From Clostridia bacterium (GTDB lineage: Bacteria > Bacillota_A > Clostridia > Oscillospirales > CAG-272), in contig JAGBRZ010000119.1 in assembly GCA_017632155.1 (NCBI GenBank), positions 1-35,730 on the forward strand: 35,730 nt of DNA. Direction: 5' to 3'. A model generated the notes under the pieces. That model was not told the origin of the DNA, did no database searches, and saw only the letters and a list, made by a program, of their open reading frames with translations. The translations under genes and the position numbers were made by a program. Below, one piece after another: positions 23,783 through 32,852 of this stretch. The stretch's first letter is position 1. Each line of letters opens with the position of its first letter.

Positions 23783-24322
23783 TTATTCTTTCTTTCCCGG
23801 TACGATGAGACCGTAATCTCCGTCGCGTCTTGCGTAAACAACGCAGGTCTCGCCCGATTTGTCATCCTGGAACACGAAGAACTCATGTCCGATAAGGTTC
23901 ATCTGGAGAATAGCCTCCTCGACGGACATGGGCTTGAGGTCGAATTCCTTGCGGCGTACCACAAAATCGGTAGCCTCGGAAAGCTCGTCTGCCATCTCCG
24001 TGATTCCCGCGGCAACTGCCGCACCCTGAGCGCGAAGTCTTTTTTCGAGCTTGGTCTTGTTCTTGCGGATCTGGCGGTCAATGGTGTCAACTGCGCGGTC
24101 GATCGCGTTGCGGAAGGTCGCATCATCGGTTTCACAGCGGAACAGAGTGTTTGCCGCGGCAATCGTGATCTCAATGTTCTCACGGTTACGCTTGCGGCTG
24201 AAGGTGACTGTCGCCTTTTCCTCGGTCGCGAAATACTTGTCAAGCTTCGCAAGCTTCTTTTCGGCGAGCTCCTGAAGATCGGCGGGAACGCTCATGTGTC
24301 TGCCTACAACGGTGATTTTCAT
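23783..24322 (-). CDS. hpf: Ribosome hibernation promoting factor, long form
   Basis: A 179-residue protein that joins 70S ribosomes into inactive 100S dimers in slow growth. The N-terminal S30AE domain (MKITVVGRHMSVPADLQELAEKK..., about 1-100) is followed by a linker and the C-terminal dimerisation domain (FDLKPMSVEEAILQMNLIGHEFFVF..., about 125-175), as in Firmicutes long HPF. Strong RBS AGGAGGAA. Own promoter upstream; the 5' region holds repeated TTTGTGCAAAA words. Confidence 0.95.
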   Translation of the reverse strand: MKITVVGRHMSVPADLQELAEKKLAKLDKYFATEEKATVTFSRKRNRENIEITIAAANTLFRCETDDATFRNAIDRAVDTIDRQIRKNKTKLEKRLRAQGAAVAAGITEMADELSEATDFVVRRKEFDLKPMSVEEAILQMNLIGHEFFVFQDDKSGETCVVYARRDGDYGLIVPGKKE

Positions 24323-24384
24323 GTTTTCTTCCTCCTATACTGGTTCATTGTACCACGGAATATAAATCCCTTCGGTACATCTAT

Positions 24385-24413
24385 ATTATAGCACACTTTT
24401 TGTGCAAAATAAA
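24385..24413 (-). promoter_or_regulatory. Promoter of hpf, extended -10
   Basis: On minus: TGC-TATAAT (-10 at 24385-24390), with a weak -35 TTTATT at 17-bp spacing. The exact word TTTGTGCAAAA occurs at 24399-24409 and 24449-24459 (plus strand), 50 bp apart, flanking the -35 region. It may be a regulatory site. Confidence 0.6.
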
Positions 24414-24491
24414 TAGGTTTTTGAAAAAAAGTTTGCAAAATTTGTGGATTTGTGCAAAACAACGAAATGAAATCCGGCAGACGATTTTCGA

Positions 24492-26574
<2,083 letters not shown>

Positions 26575-26592
26575 AGAAAAATATAGGTAAAT

Positions 26593-26639
26593 AAAAATTA
26601 CGCTCACGGGCGCAAAAATGCCCCGTGAGCGTAATTTTT
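26593..26639. terminator. Bidirectional terminator after ligA
   Basis: An 18-bp stem (26593-26610 with 26622-26639) has A- and T-tracts on its two sides. It can also end the minus-strand amidase transcript. Confidence 0.9.
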
Positions 26640-26656
26640 TGTATTTTGAGGTTGTG

Positions 26657-26718
26657 ATTAGATGAAAATAAAATTAATACGGAAGTTAATTAGATGAATA
26701 TAAATTAAATTAGATGAA
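26657..26718. repeat. Three direct repeats of ATTAGATGAA
   Basis: Exact copies at 26657-26666, 26689-26698 and 26709-26718 in AT-rich DNA, upstream of the plus-strand promoter at 26831. No gene is seen in 26640-26871. Confidence 0.5.
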
Positions 26719-26830
26719 GTTCGAATAAAAACACATTATAGAATCTAACAAAATTTAGCGAAAAACAGCGCAAAAAGTCGAACTGCGGTGATATTTGTAT
26801 CATTCCAAATTTTGCAAAATCAAAAAATAC

Positions 26831-26859
26831 TTGACCTTGTAATCTTAATATGATATAAT
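26831..26859 (+). promoter_or_regulatory. Strong plus-strand promoter, antisense to the amidase gene
   Basis: TTGACC (26831-26836), 17 bp, TATAAT (26854-26859) with extended TGA. Transcription would start near 26866 and run antisense through the whole amidase gene towards rsmI. No plus-strand gene lies nearer than rsmI at 27508. Confidence 0.75.
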
Positions 26860-26871
26860 TATATACAACTT

Positions 26872-27435
26872 TTACACGCCCGAGAAATCGAGGATTCCAT
26901 CGTAAACGCCGCGGGCAAAAAGATCGGGGCGGTCGCGCATAAGAGCCGCTTCCTCGGGGTTGGAAATAAAGGCGAGTTCAACAAGAACTGCTGGCATTGC
27001 GGTCTTACGCAGAACGTAAAGTCCGCTTCTGACTCCCACTCCGCGGTTGCGAATCCCGGTGGTTTCATTGAGTCCGCGAAGAATATCCGCCGCAAGCGAT
27101 GCCGCCGATGAAGGTCGGTTAAAAACGAACGCCTCGCTTCCTCCGGCACTCGGCGAAGTGGATGCGTTTGTGTGCAGGCTTATGAAGTAATCTGCGCCCC
27201 ATCTGTTTGCCTCATTTACTCTTGACGCAAGGCTCGAATTGGTTGAAGTTCCAAGCTGTGTTTCGGGAGAAGGGCGTGAAAGTCTTACCTCAAAATTCGG
27301 ATTATCGCGGAGCAATTCTGCAAGCTCGACCCCGATCGCGTAAACGAGATTTTGCTCGCGCAAGCCGTTGCCCTCGGCGCCCGCATTTGGGTTGACGGGG
27401 TTGTGCCCCTGATCTATGTAAATCTTGATAGCCAT
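26872..27435 (-). CDS. N-acetylmuramoyl-L-alanine amidase (Amidase_3), no signal peptide
   Basis: A 187-residue zinc amidase that cuts the bond between MurNAc and L-Ala. Motifs: IYIDQGHNP with zinc ligand H11, the SLHTNAS block with the second zinc His, RNRGVGVRSGLYVLR, and VELAFISN with the catalytic Glu. It consists of the catalytic domain only; no signal peptide or wall-binding repeats are present, which is unusual for a wall hydrolase. Intracellular muropeptide recycling, sporulation use or non-classical release are possible. I chose ATG at 27435, which follows TGAGGT. The gene is isolated on minus between two plus genes and overlapped by a predicted antisense transcript. Confidence 0.9.
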   Translation of the reverse strand: MAIKIYIDQGHNPVNPNAGAEGNGLREQNLVYAIGVELAELLRDNPNFEVRLSRPSPETQLGTSTNSSLASRVNEANRWGADYFISLHTNASTSPSAGGSEAFVFNRPSSAASLAADILRGLNETTGIRNRGVGVRSGLYVLRKTAMPAVLVELAFISNPEEAALMRDRPDLFARGVYDGILDFSGV

Positions 27436-27507
27436 AAAGTACCTCACAAAAATCTTTCTCGGTACAGTATATTCACCGCGAGGTTTCTTGTGACGAAAGG
27501 AAATAAA

Positions 27508-28371
27508 ATGTCTTATACCGAAGAAAAAAATAAGGTTGAAAAATCCGTACTCTACCTCGTTGCCACCCCCATCGGCAACCTTGCCGACATCACCGAACGT
27601 GCGATGAAAGTTCTATCGGAAGTTGATTTTGTTGCCGCAGAGGACACGAGAAATTCGGGGCTTTTGCTCTCCCGCCTCGGACTGCACAAACCGATGGTTT
27701 CCTATCACGATCACAACCGCGCCGAGAGAGGTCCCGAGATAATCGAGCGTCTGAAAGGCGGAGAATCCTGCGCGCTCATCAGCGACGCGGGAATGCCCGC
27801 AATATCCGACCCCGGTGAGGACCTCGTTGCTCTTTGCGCTAAAGAGGGAATAACAGTTTCGATCATCCCCGGCGCGTGCGCGGCGGTTTCGGCTCTCGCA
27901 CTTTCGGGTCTGTCAACAAGACGCTTTGCATTCGAAGGCTTCCTTCCCGTTGCGGGTAAGGAGAGAAAAAAACGCCTTACCGAAATTGCCAAGGAAGAGC
28001 GCACGTTGATCATATATGAAGCGCCCCACCGCCTCAAGAAAACTCTTGCGGAATTTATCGAGTATTTCGGTGCCGAACGCCGTATTGCTCTCTGCCGTGA
28101 ACTGACGAAGCTCAACGAGGAGATACTTCGTTTCACCCTTTCGGGCGCCGTTGAATATTATGAAAGCACCGAGCCGAGGGGTGAATACGTTCTCGTTATC
28201 GAAGGCGCGCCCGAGGCAACCGAGGAAGAGGAGCGTGTCAATATTGCTGAGCGCGCAGCCGCACTTATGGCGGGCGGAATGTCGCAGAAGGATGCGATCA
28301 AAACGATTGTCAAGGAAACCGGGCTTCCCAAAAATAAAGTTTATGCGGAAGTTCTCAAAAATAATGAATAA
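27508..28371 (+). CDS. rsmI: 16S rRNA (cytidine(1402)-2'-O)-methyltransferase
   Basis: A 287-residue SAM-dependent enzyme that methylates the ribose of C1402 in 16S rRNA. Typical motifs: LYLVATPIGNLADIT, AEDTRNSG, SYHDHN, ALISDAGMPAISDPG, IPGACAAVSAL and FEGFLP. It is of normal length. I chose ATG at 27508, after AAAGGA; upstream sequence overlaps the divergent amidase start. It may be served by the promoter at 26831 through a roughly 640-nt leader or by a nearer weak promoter. Confidence 0.93.
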   Translation: MSYTEEKNKVEKSVLYLVATPIGNLADITERAMKVLSEVDFVAAEDTRNSGLLLSRLGLHKPMVSYHDHNRAERGPEIIERLKGGESCALISDAGMPAISDPGEDLVALCAKEGITVSIIPGACAAVSALALSGLSTRRFAFEGFLPVAGKERKKRLTEIAKEERTLIIYEAPHRLKKTLAEFIEYFGAERRIALCRELTKLNEEILRFTLSGAVEYYESTEPRGEYVLVIEGAPEATEEEERVNIAERAAALMAGGMSQKDAIKTIVKETGLPKNKVYAEVLKNNE

Positions 28372-28386
28372 TTATTCATTTTCCTA

Positions 28387-28415
28387 TTGATTTTTTGCCG
28401 CAAATGTGGTATCAT
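28387..28415 (+). promoter_or_regulatory. Promoter of asd
   Basis: TTGATT (28387-28392), 17 bp, TATCAT (28410-28415) with extended TGG. The RBS AAAGGAG follows. Confidence 0.65.
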
Positions 28416-28456
28416 TAATATTATTTTTTTGACACTAATCCAAAAGGAGATATATT

Positions 28457-29548
28457 ATGAGTTTTGTTGTTACCGAAAAGAAGAAATGTTGTGTTGTCGG
28501 CGCTACCGGTATGGTAGGTCAGCGTTTTCTCACCCTTCTTGCCGACCATCCTTATTTTGAAGTTACTTGCCTTGCCGCATCCGCAAGAAGCGCGGGCAAG
28601 ACATATGCCGAGGCTGTGGGAAGCCGTTGGAAGCTCACCGAGCCGATGCCCGCAAAGTTTGCCGATATGAAGGTTCTTGATTCTGCTGAAGTTGACACTA
28701 TCGCTTCTCTCTGTGATTTTGTTTTCTGCGCTGTTGATATGCCCAAGGCAGAGGTTCGCGAGATGGAAGAGAACTTTGCTCGCCACGAGCTTCCTGTCGT
28801 TTCCAATAACTCCGCTTGCCGCGGAATCGAGGATGTTCCCATGCTTATGCCCGAGATCAACTCGGATCACCTTGCAGTCATCGAGACCCAGAAGAAGCGT
28901 CTTGGCACAAAGCGCGGATTTATCGCAGTTAAGCCTAACTGCTCGATCCAGTCCTACGTTCCCATGCTCACCCCCCTTCTCAAGTTTGGCCTTAATAAGG
29001 TGGTTGCAACCACATATCAGGCAATCTCCGGTGCGGGCAAGACATTCAACGAGTGGCCCGAGATGATCGACAACGTCATCCCCTTCATTGGCGGTGAGGA
29101 GCAGAAGAGTGAGCAGGAGCCCCTGAAGATCTGGGGTAAGGTTGAAAACGGCGTTGTTGTAAATGCCGATGCTCCCCTCATCACCACCCAGTGCATTCGT
29201 GTTCCCGTTACCAACGGACACACAGCCGCTATCTTTATGAGCTTCGAAAATAAGCCCTCCAAGGAAGAGATCCTCAAGGCTTGGGCTGAATACAAGGGAC
29301 TTCCTCAGGAGCTTGAGCTTCCCAACGCTCCCGAGCAGTTCATCACATATTTTGAAGAAGACAACCGCCCCCAGTGCGCTATCGACCGCGAAATCTACGG
29401 CGGAATGGGCATCACCGCGGGCAGACTCCGCGAGGATACTATGTTCGACTATAAGTTTGTCGGACTTTCGCACAACACCCTCCGCGGTGCCGCAGGCGGA
29501 TCTGTTCTCAACGCCGAGCTTCTTTACAGACTCGGATATCTTGACTGA
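28457..29548 (+). CDS. asd: Aspartate-semialdehyde dehydrogenase
   Basis: A 363-residue enzyme reducing aspartyl phosphate with NADPH, on the route to lysine/diaminopimelate, threonine and methionine. GATGMVGQR (15-23) binds the cofactor, NNSACRG lies near 117-123, and the catalytic Cys is C162 in KPNCSIQSY. Later motifs are YQAISGAGK and RVPVTNGHTA. The SIQ after the Cys and the overall length resemble the archaeal/fungal-type branch rather than the E. coli type. Own promoter and strong RBS. Confidence 0.94.
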   Translation: MSFVVTEKKKCCVVGATGMVGQRFLTLLADHPYFEVTCLAASARSAGKTYAEAVGSRWKLTEPMPAKFADMKVLDSAEVDTIASLCDFVFCAVDMPKAEVREMEENFARHELPVVSNNSACRGIEDVPMLMPEINSDHLAVIETQKKRLGTKRGFIAVKPNCSIQSYVPMLTPLLKFGLNKVVATTYQAISGAGKTFNEWPEMIDNVIPFIGGEEQKSEQEPLKIWGKVENGVVVNADAPLITTQCIRVPVTNGHTAAIFMSFENKPSKEEILKAWAEYKGLPQELELPNAPEQFITYFEEDNRPQCAIDREIYGGMGITAGRLREDTMFDYKFVGLSHNTLRGAAGGSVLNAELLYRLGYLD

Positions 29549-29554
29549 TAATAA

Positions 29555-30352
29555 ATGAAGAAAAACATTTTAGTCGTTACCTTTTCCCCCGGCGGTGGCT
29601 GCGCGGAGCTTGCCGATGCCGCAACCGTCATCCTTGACCGCGCGGGATACGAGGTCGAATGCCTCGATATCACCTACGCGGATGACAGAGAACAGGCTTG
29701 CGGACTTGAGATCCACGTTGATATGATGCTTATGATCGCGCCTGTTTATCTGCGCCATTTGCCCCCTCCCGTTGAGCATTTTATCAGCCGAAGCCAGCTC
29801 TTCGTTGAAAAAGCAGCGCTTGTCCTCGGTTACGGCTCTTGCGGAGTCGGATGCGCTCCCGAAGAGGCGAGAAAGCTCTTTGACCGCGCTGACGTTCCGC
29901 TTTGCAGAATAATGACCTGTCCCCTCCCGCACACCTTTGCCGATTGTGTTGAGGAAAAGCAGGAGCTTCCCGACAGCCTTGGCGAGGTTGGAAAGTTCAT
30001 TCTCTCTGTTGCCGCAGATGACGACAGAGAAGAGCTCCCCATCGCTCCGCACGGATTTGATATTATCGGAAAGCTTCCTTATAATCTGACAAAAAGGCTT
30101 GCCTTTGGCTTCCCGAAGACAGTCAGCGCAAACTGCACCTTTTGCGGAACTTGCGCGCAAGTCTGCCCCACCGAGGCGATCACACTTGATAAGTTCAAGA
30201 TAGATTCCGAGCGTTGCATCGGCTGCTCTGCTTGTGTCAGGGCCTGCCCGAAGGGCGCAAAGTCGATCAATCGCTATCCTTGGACAAAGATGATTCTTCG
30301 CAAGGGATTTTCGGAGATCAAATACCCCGAAGAGATAACCTTGCAGAAATAA
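29555..30352 (+). CDS. Flavodoxin/4Fe-4S fusion, EFR1-like ferredoxin protein
   Basis: A 265-residue soluble electron carrier: an N-terminal flavodoxin-like domain (about 1-155), then two 4Fe-4S clusters bound by C194, C197, C200, C204 and C221, C224, C227, C231 (CTFCGTCAQVCP and CIGCSACVRACP). The usual flavodoxin phosphate loop S/T-x-TGNT is replaced by TFSPGGGCAE, so flavin binding may differ. The start is 6 bp after the asd stop, with no clear Shine-Dalgarno, so coupling to asd is likely. The partner redox enzymes are not in view. Confidence 0.87.
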   Translation: MKKNILVVTFSPGGGCAELADAATVILDRAGYEVECLDITYADDREQACGLEIHVDMMLMIAPVYLRHLPPPVEHFISRSQLFVEKAALVLGYGSCGVGCAPEEARKLFDRADVPLCRIMTCPLPHTFADCVEEKQELPDSLGEVGKFILSVAADDDREELPIAPHGFDIIGKLPYNLTKRLAFGFPKTVSANCTFCGTCAQVCPTEAITLDKFKIDSERCIGCSACVRACPKGAKSINRYPWTKMILRKGFSEIKYPEEITLQK

Positions 30353-30356
30353 AGAC

Positions 30357-30387
30357 AAAAGACCGCTCAAATGTGAGCGGTCTTTTT
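30357..30387. terminator. Terminator after asd and the ferredoxin gene
   Basis: AAAAGACCGCTCA pairs with TGAGCGGTCTTTT across loop AATG, followed by a further T. Confidence 0.9.
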
Positions 30388-30396
30388 GAATTTTTC

Positions 30397-30425
30397 TTTA
30401 CTTTAGCAAAAAAATATGGTATAAT
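30397..30425 (+). promoter_or_regulatory. Promoter of the SGNH lipoprotein gene
   Basis: TTTACT (30397-30402), 17 bp, TATAAT (30420-30425) with extended TGG. Confidence 0.78.
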
Positions 30426-30455
30426 AGATACACAAATTAAAACGCGAGGTGTATG

Positions 30456-32027
30456 ATGAAAAGATTTATCAAAACATTTTCAGCTTTTATTTCTTTGATT
30501 ATGATGATTCCGCTTGTCGGATGTGTGGGCGAAGCAGATGAAACTACCGCTCAAAGCGAAATAAGTACTACGCCACCGAGCGAAACCGAGGTGCAAGTTA
30601 TGGAAACGACAGCAGAGGAAACTTTTGTAACAGTTCAGCCGAGTGAGTGGGATATCATTCGCGAAAAGGCAAACGGCGAGGGAATCAAGATCCTCTTCAT
30701 TGGTGACAGCCTTACCCATTATAACGAAATGCCGCAGATTTTTGCCGCGCTTTCCAAGGCTGCGGGCAAAAAGGTAACGGCAGACAGACAAACAAAAGGC
30801 GGCACGGGCATTGCGATGCTCCGCGAGGACCCCGCACTTTGGAAGACCGTCAGCGACAAGATCGCATCCGATAAATGGGATATAATCGTATATCAGCCAA
30901 ACAGAAACAATCCCGTAATGACCGAGTATTTCCCCTACTACCCTTGGAAGGAATACAGCGCGGCGAAGGATCTTGTTGAGCTTATCAAGGCAAACGGAGC
31001 CATCCCGCTTCAGTATTCAAGCTTCGGCGTAAACAAGGGATACGTCACCCGCTCGGGCTGCACAAAAAAGATGTCGAGAGCAGATCATACAAATCTTGTA
31101 ACCGCATATAATGCCGCGGTTTCAGATATGCTTGGAAGCAAGACGGTATACACGGGCGCGACCTTCAACAGTCTGCTTGCAAAAGATCCAAAGCTCGGAC
31201 TTTACCACACAGATAATTCTCATCCCTCGCCCGCGGGAAGTTATCTTGTAGCGGCAGATTTTTATACCGTCATCTTCGGTGAATCTCCTGCAGATATTAA
31301 TTATACGTATGGACTTGATGCGGAACTTGCCGCAACTCTTCGAACCGCCGCGGCAGAGCTTTTGACGTTTGCTCCCGAATCGAAGGCGAAGATCGAGTTT
31401 GTCGAAGAACCCAAAAAAGAAAGCACGGAGCTCGGTACTCTCAGCTTTGGAATGCATTCCTTCGAGAACGTTGCCGCATCGGGCAAGAGCGGATTTTTCG
31501 ATATTACAGAGGATAATTCCAAGATCAGTTACACCTATAAGAGCGGAGATGGCATTCTTTTCGGATTTGCAACTCTCGAAGGACGTCCTGTTTCGGGCAA
31601 TAACTGGATCTTTGAAGCGGACGTTTCGATAGATAAATACTGCGGCAGCAAGAACCCCACCGCGGGACTTCAGCTGATCGATGAAAACGGAAAAATGTAC
31701 CGCCTTTATTTGCGCACAACTGCGGCAAAGATCAAGAATAATGATCCCGCAACTGCGGAATACCATATCCGTACCGACCATGATGACAGCGCATCGCGCA
31801 CCGATAAGGGAAGCTTTTCCAATAAGATCAAGCTCCGCATTGAGGTTGCTCCCGACTCGATTACGCTTCTTGTTGACGGAAGTGTTTATATGACGATCAA
31901 CCACGAGGGTACGGTCTTCTACGACGGTACCAAATCAACGAAGATGACGTACAGCGGCGAGGATCTCCAGCTCGGACTTGTAACCTGCTATGGCGACACG
32001 AGCTTCTCGAACGTAGTTATTAAGTAA
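30456..32027 (+). CDS. SGNH/GDSL-hydrolase lipoprotein with a C-terminal lectin-like domain
   Basis: A 523-residue surface lipoprotein with lipobox LVGC (Cys 23) and a Thr/Glu-rich linker. The SGNH hydrolase domain (about 75-300) has the nucleophile S85 in FIGDSLTHYN and the D253/H256 pair in DNSHPSPAG. The C-terminal part (about 330-523) looks like a concanavalin-type beta sandwich (WIFEADVSIDKYCG..., LRIEVAPDSITLLVDGSVY). An esterase or deacetylase acting on polysaccharide acyl groups is the family expectation. Of two adjacent ATGs I chose 30456 because GAGGTG leaves more room there. Own promoter; terminator downstream. Confidence 0.87.
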   Translation: MKRFIKTFSAFISLIMMIPLVGCVGEADETTAQSEISTTPPSETEVQVMETTAEETFVTVQPSEWDIIREKANGEGIKILFIGDSLTHYNEMPQIFAALSKAAGKKVTADRQTKGGTGIAMLREDPALWKTVSDKIASDKWDIIVYQPNRNNPVMTEYFPYYPWKEYSAAKDLVELIKANGAIPLQYSSFGVNKGYVTRSGCTKKMSRADHTNLVTAYNAAVSDMLGSKTVYTGATFNSLLAKDPKLGLYHTDNSHPSPAGSYLVAADFYTVIFGESPADINYTYGLDAELAATLRTAAAELLTFAPESKAKIEFVEEPKKESTELGTLSFGMHSFENVAASGKSGFFDITEDNSKISYTYKSGDGILFGFATLEGRPVSGNNWIFEADVSIDKYCGSKNPTAGLQLIDENGKMYRLYLRTTAAKIKNNDPATAEYHIRTDHDDSASRTDKGSFSNKIKLRIEVAPDSITLLVDGSVYMTINHEGTVFYDGTKSTKMTYSGEDLQLGLVTCYGDTSFSNVVIK

Positions 32028-32035
32028 ATATTCGG

Positions 32036-32066
32036 AACACCGATCGGACAAAATCCGATCGGTGTT
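32036..32066. terminator. Hairpin terminator after the SGNH gene
   Basis: AACACCGATCGGA pairs with TCCGATCGGTGTT across CAAAA. The U-tract is short (TTTAAATTT), so efficiency may be moderate. Confidence 0.7.
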
Positions 32067-32070
32067 TAAA

Positions 32071-32110
32071 TTTAAGAAAATCTTAAGCTATTTACCTATT
32101 TCATTTTAAG
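32071..32110. promoter_or_regulatory. CiaR-like TTTAAG direct repeats upstream of the two-component genes
   Basis: TTTAAG (32071-32076), 5 bp, CTTAAG (32082-32087), then TTTAAG again at 32105-32110. The TTTAAG-N5-TTTAAG layout with an 11-bp period is that of OmpR-type regulators such as streptococcal CiaR. It suggests autoregulation. Confidence 0.5.
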
Positions 32111-32119
32111 AATATTTGT

Positions 32120-32127
32120 GATATAAT
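32120..32127 (+). promoter_or_regulatory. Extended -10 of the two-component operon
   Basis: TATAAT at 32122-32127 preceded by TGA. The -35 at 17-bp spacing (TTTCAT) is poor, which is typical of activator-dependent promoters and fits the TTTAAG repeats just upstream. Confidence 0.65.
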
Positions 32128-32156
32128 GTAGCCAGTAAATAAAAGGAGCGCGGAAA

Positions 32157-32852
32157 ATGTATAATATTCTTATCTGTGATGATGAGGCGGACATCATTTC
32201 GGCACTTAAAATATATCTTGCCTCTCCCGATATGAAGTTTTTTGAGGCAAAAACGGGCAGGGAAGCGATAGAGATTGTGGAAAACAACGATATCCACCTG
32301 ATACTGCTCGACATTATGATGCCCGTTATGGACGGCATCACCGCCGCGGCGAAAATACGCGAGCGGAGCAACGTGCCAATAATCTTCCTTTCCGCAAAAA
32401 GTGAAGACAGCGACAAGATCCTCGGGCTCAATATCGGTGCGGATGATTATATCACAAAGCCGTTCAATCCCGTCGAGGTCACGGCACGCGTGCGCTCACA
32501 GCTTCGCCGTTATTTCACACTTGGCGGCAGAGAGCAGACTCCCGAAAGGATCGTCATCGGTGGGCTTGAGATCGACGACGTTGAAAAGAAATTTTCACTT
32601 GACGGCGAGGAGATTGCGCTGACACCGAAGGAATACGAAATACTCAAGTTGCTTATGGGCAATCCCGGAAAGGTCTTCTCGCCCGGTGAGATTTATACCC
32701 TCGTATGGAAGGAGAGTGCCATTGCGGGGGATAATACGGTTGCGGTGCACATCCGCCACCTGCGCGAGAAGATCGAAATAAATCCCGCAGAGCCGAGATA
32801 CCTCAAGGTTGTGTGGGGACAAGGCTATAAGATAGAGAAAGGAGCAAGATGA
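32157..32852 (+). CDS. OmpR/PhoB-family response regulator
   Basis: A 231-residue transcription regulator. The receiver domain (1-120) has the acidic pocket D8-D9, phospho-acceptor D52 in LLDIMMP, T/S in FLSAK and K101 in DDYITKPF. The winged-helix DNA-binding domain (about 130-228) includes LTPKEYEILKLLM and VAVHIRHLREKI...VWGQGYKI, of the VanR/PhoP type. RBS AAAGGAG... near 32143. It overlaps the kinase gene by up to 4 bp, so they form one operon. Confidence 0.94.
   Translation: MYNILICDDEADIISALKIYLASPDMKFFEAKTGREAIEIVENNDIHLILLDIMMPVMDGITAAAKIRERSNVPIIFLSAKSEDSDKILGLNIGADDYITKPFNPVEVTARVRSQLRRYFTLGGREQTPERIVIGGLEIDDVEKKFSLDGEEIALTPKEYEILKLLMGNPGKVFSPGEIYTLVWKESAIAGDNTVAVHIRHLREKIEINPAEPRYLKVVWGQGYKIEKGAR

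Noticed and set aside
27207..27395. Small plus-strand protein inside the predicted antisense transcript
   Set aside because: No RBS and no recognisable features; it is a shadow of the amidase frame.
28421..29473. A 350-codon minus-strand open frame opposite asd
   Set aside because: asd is unambiguous on plus with catalytic motifs and promoter; the reverse frame has none.
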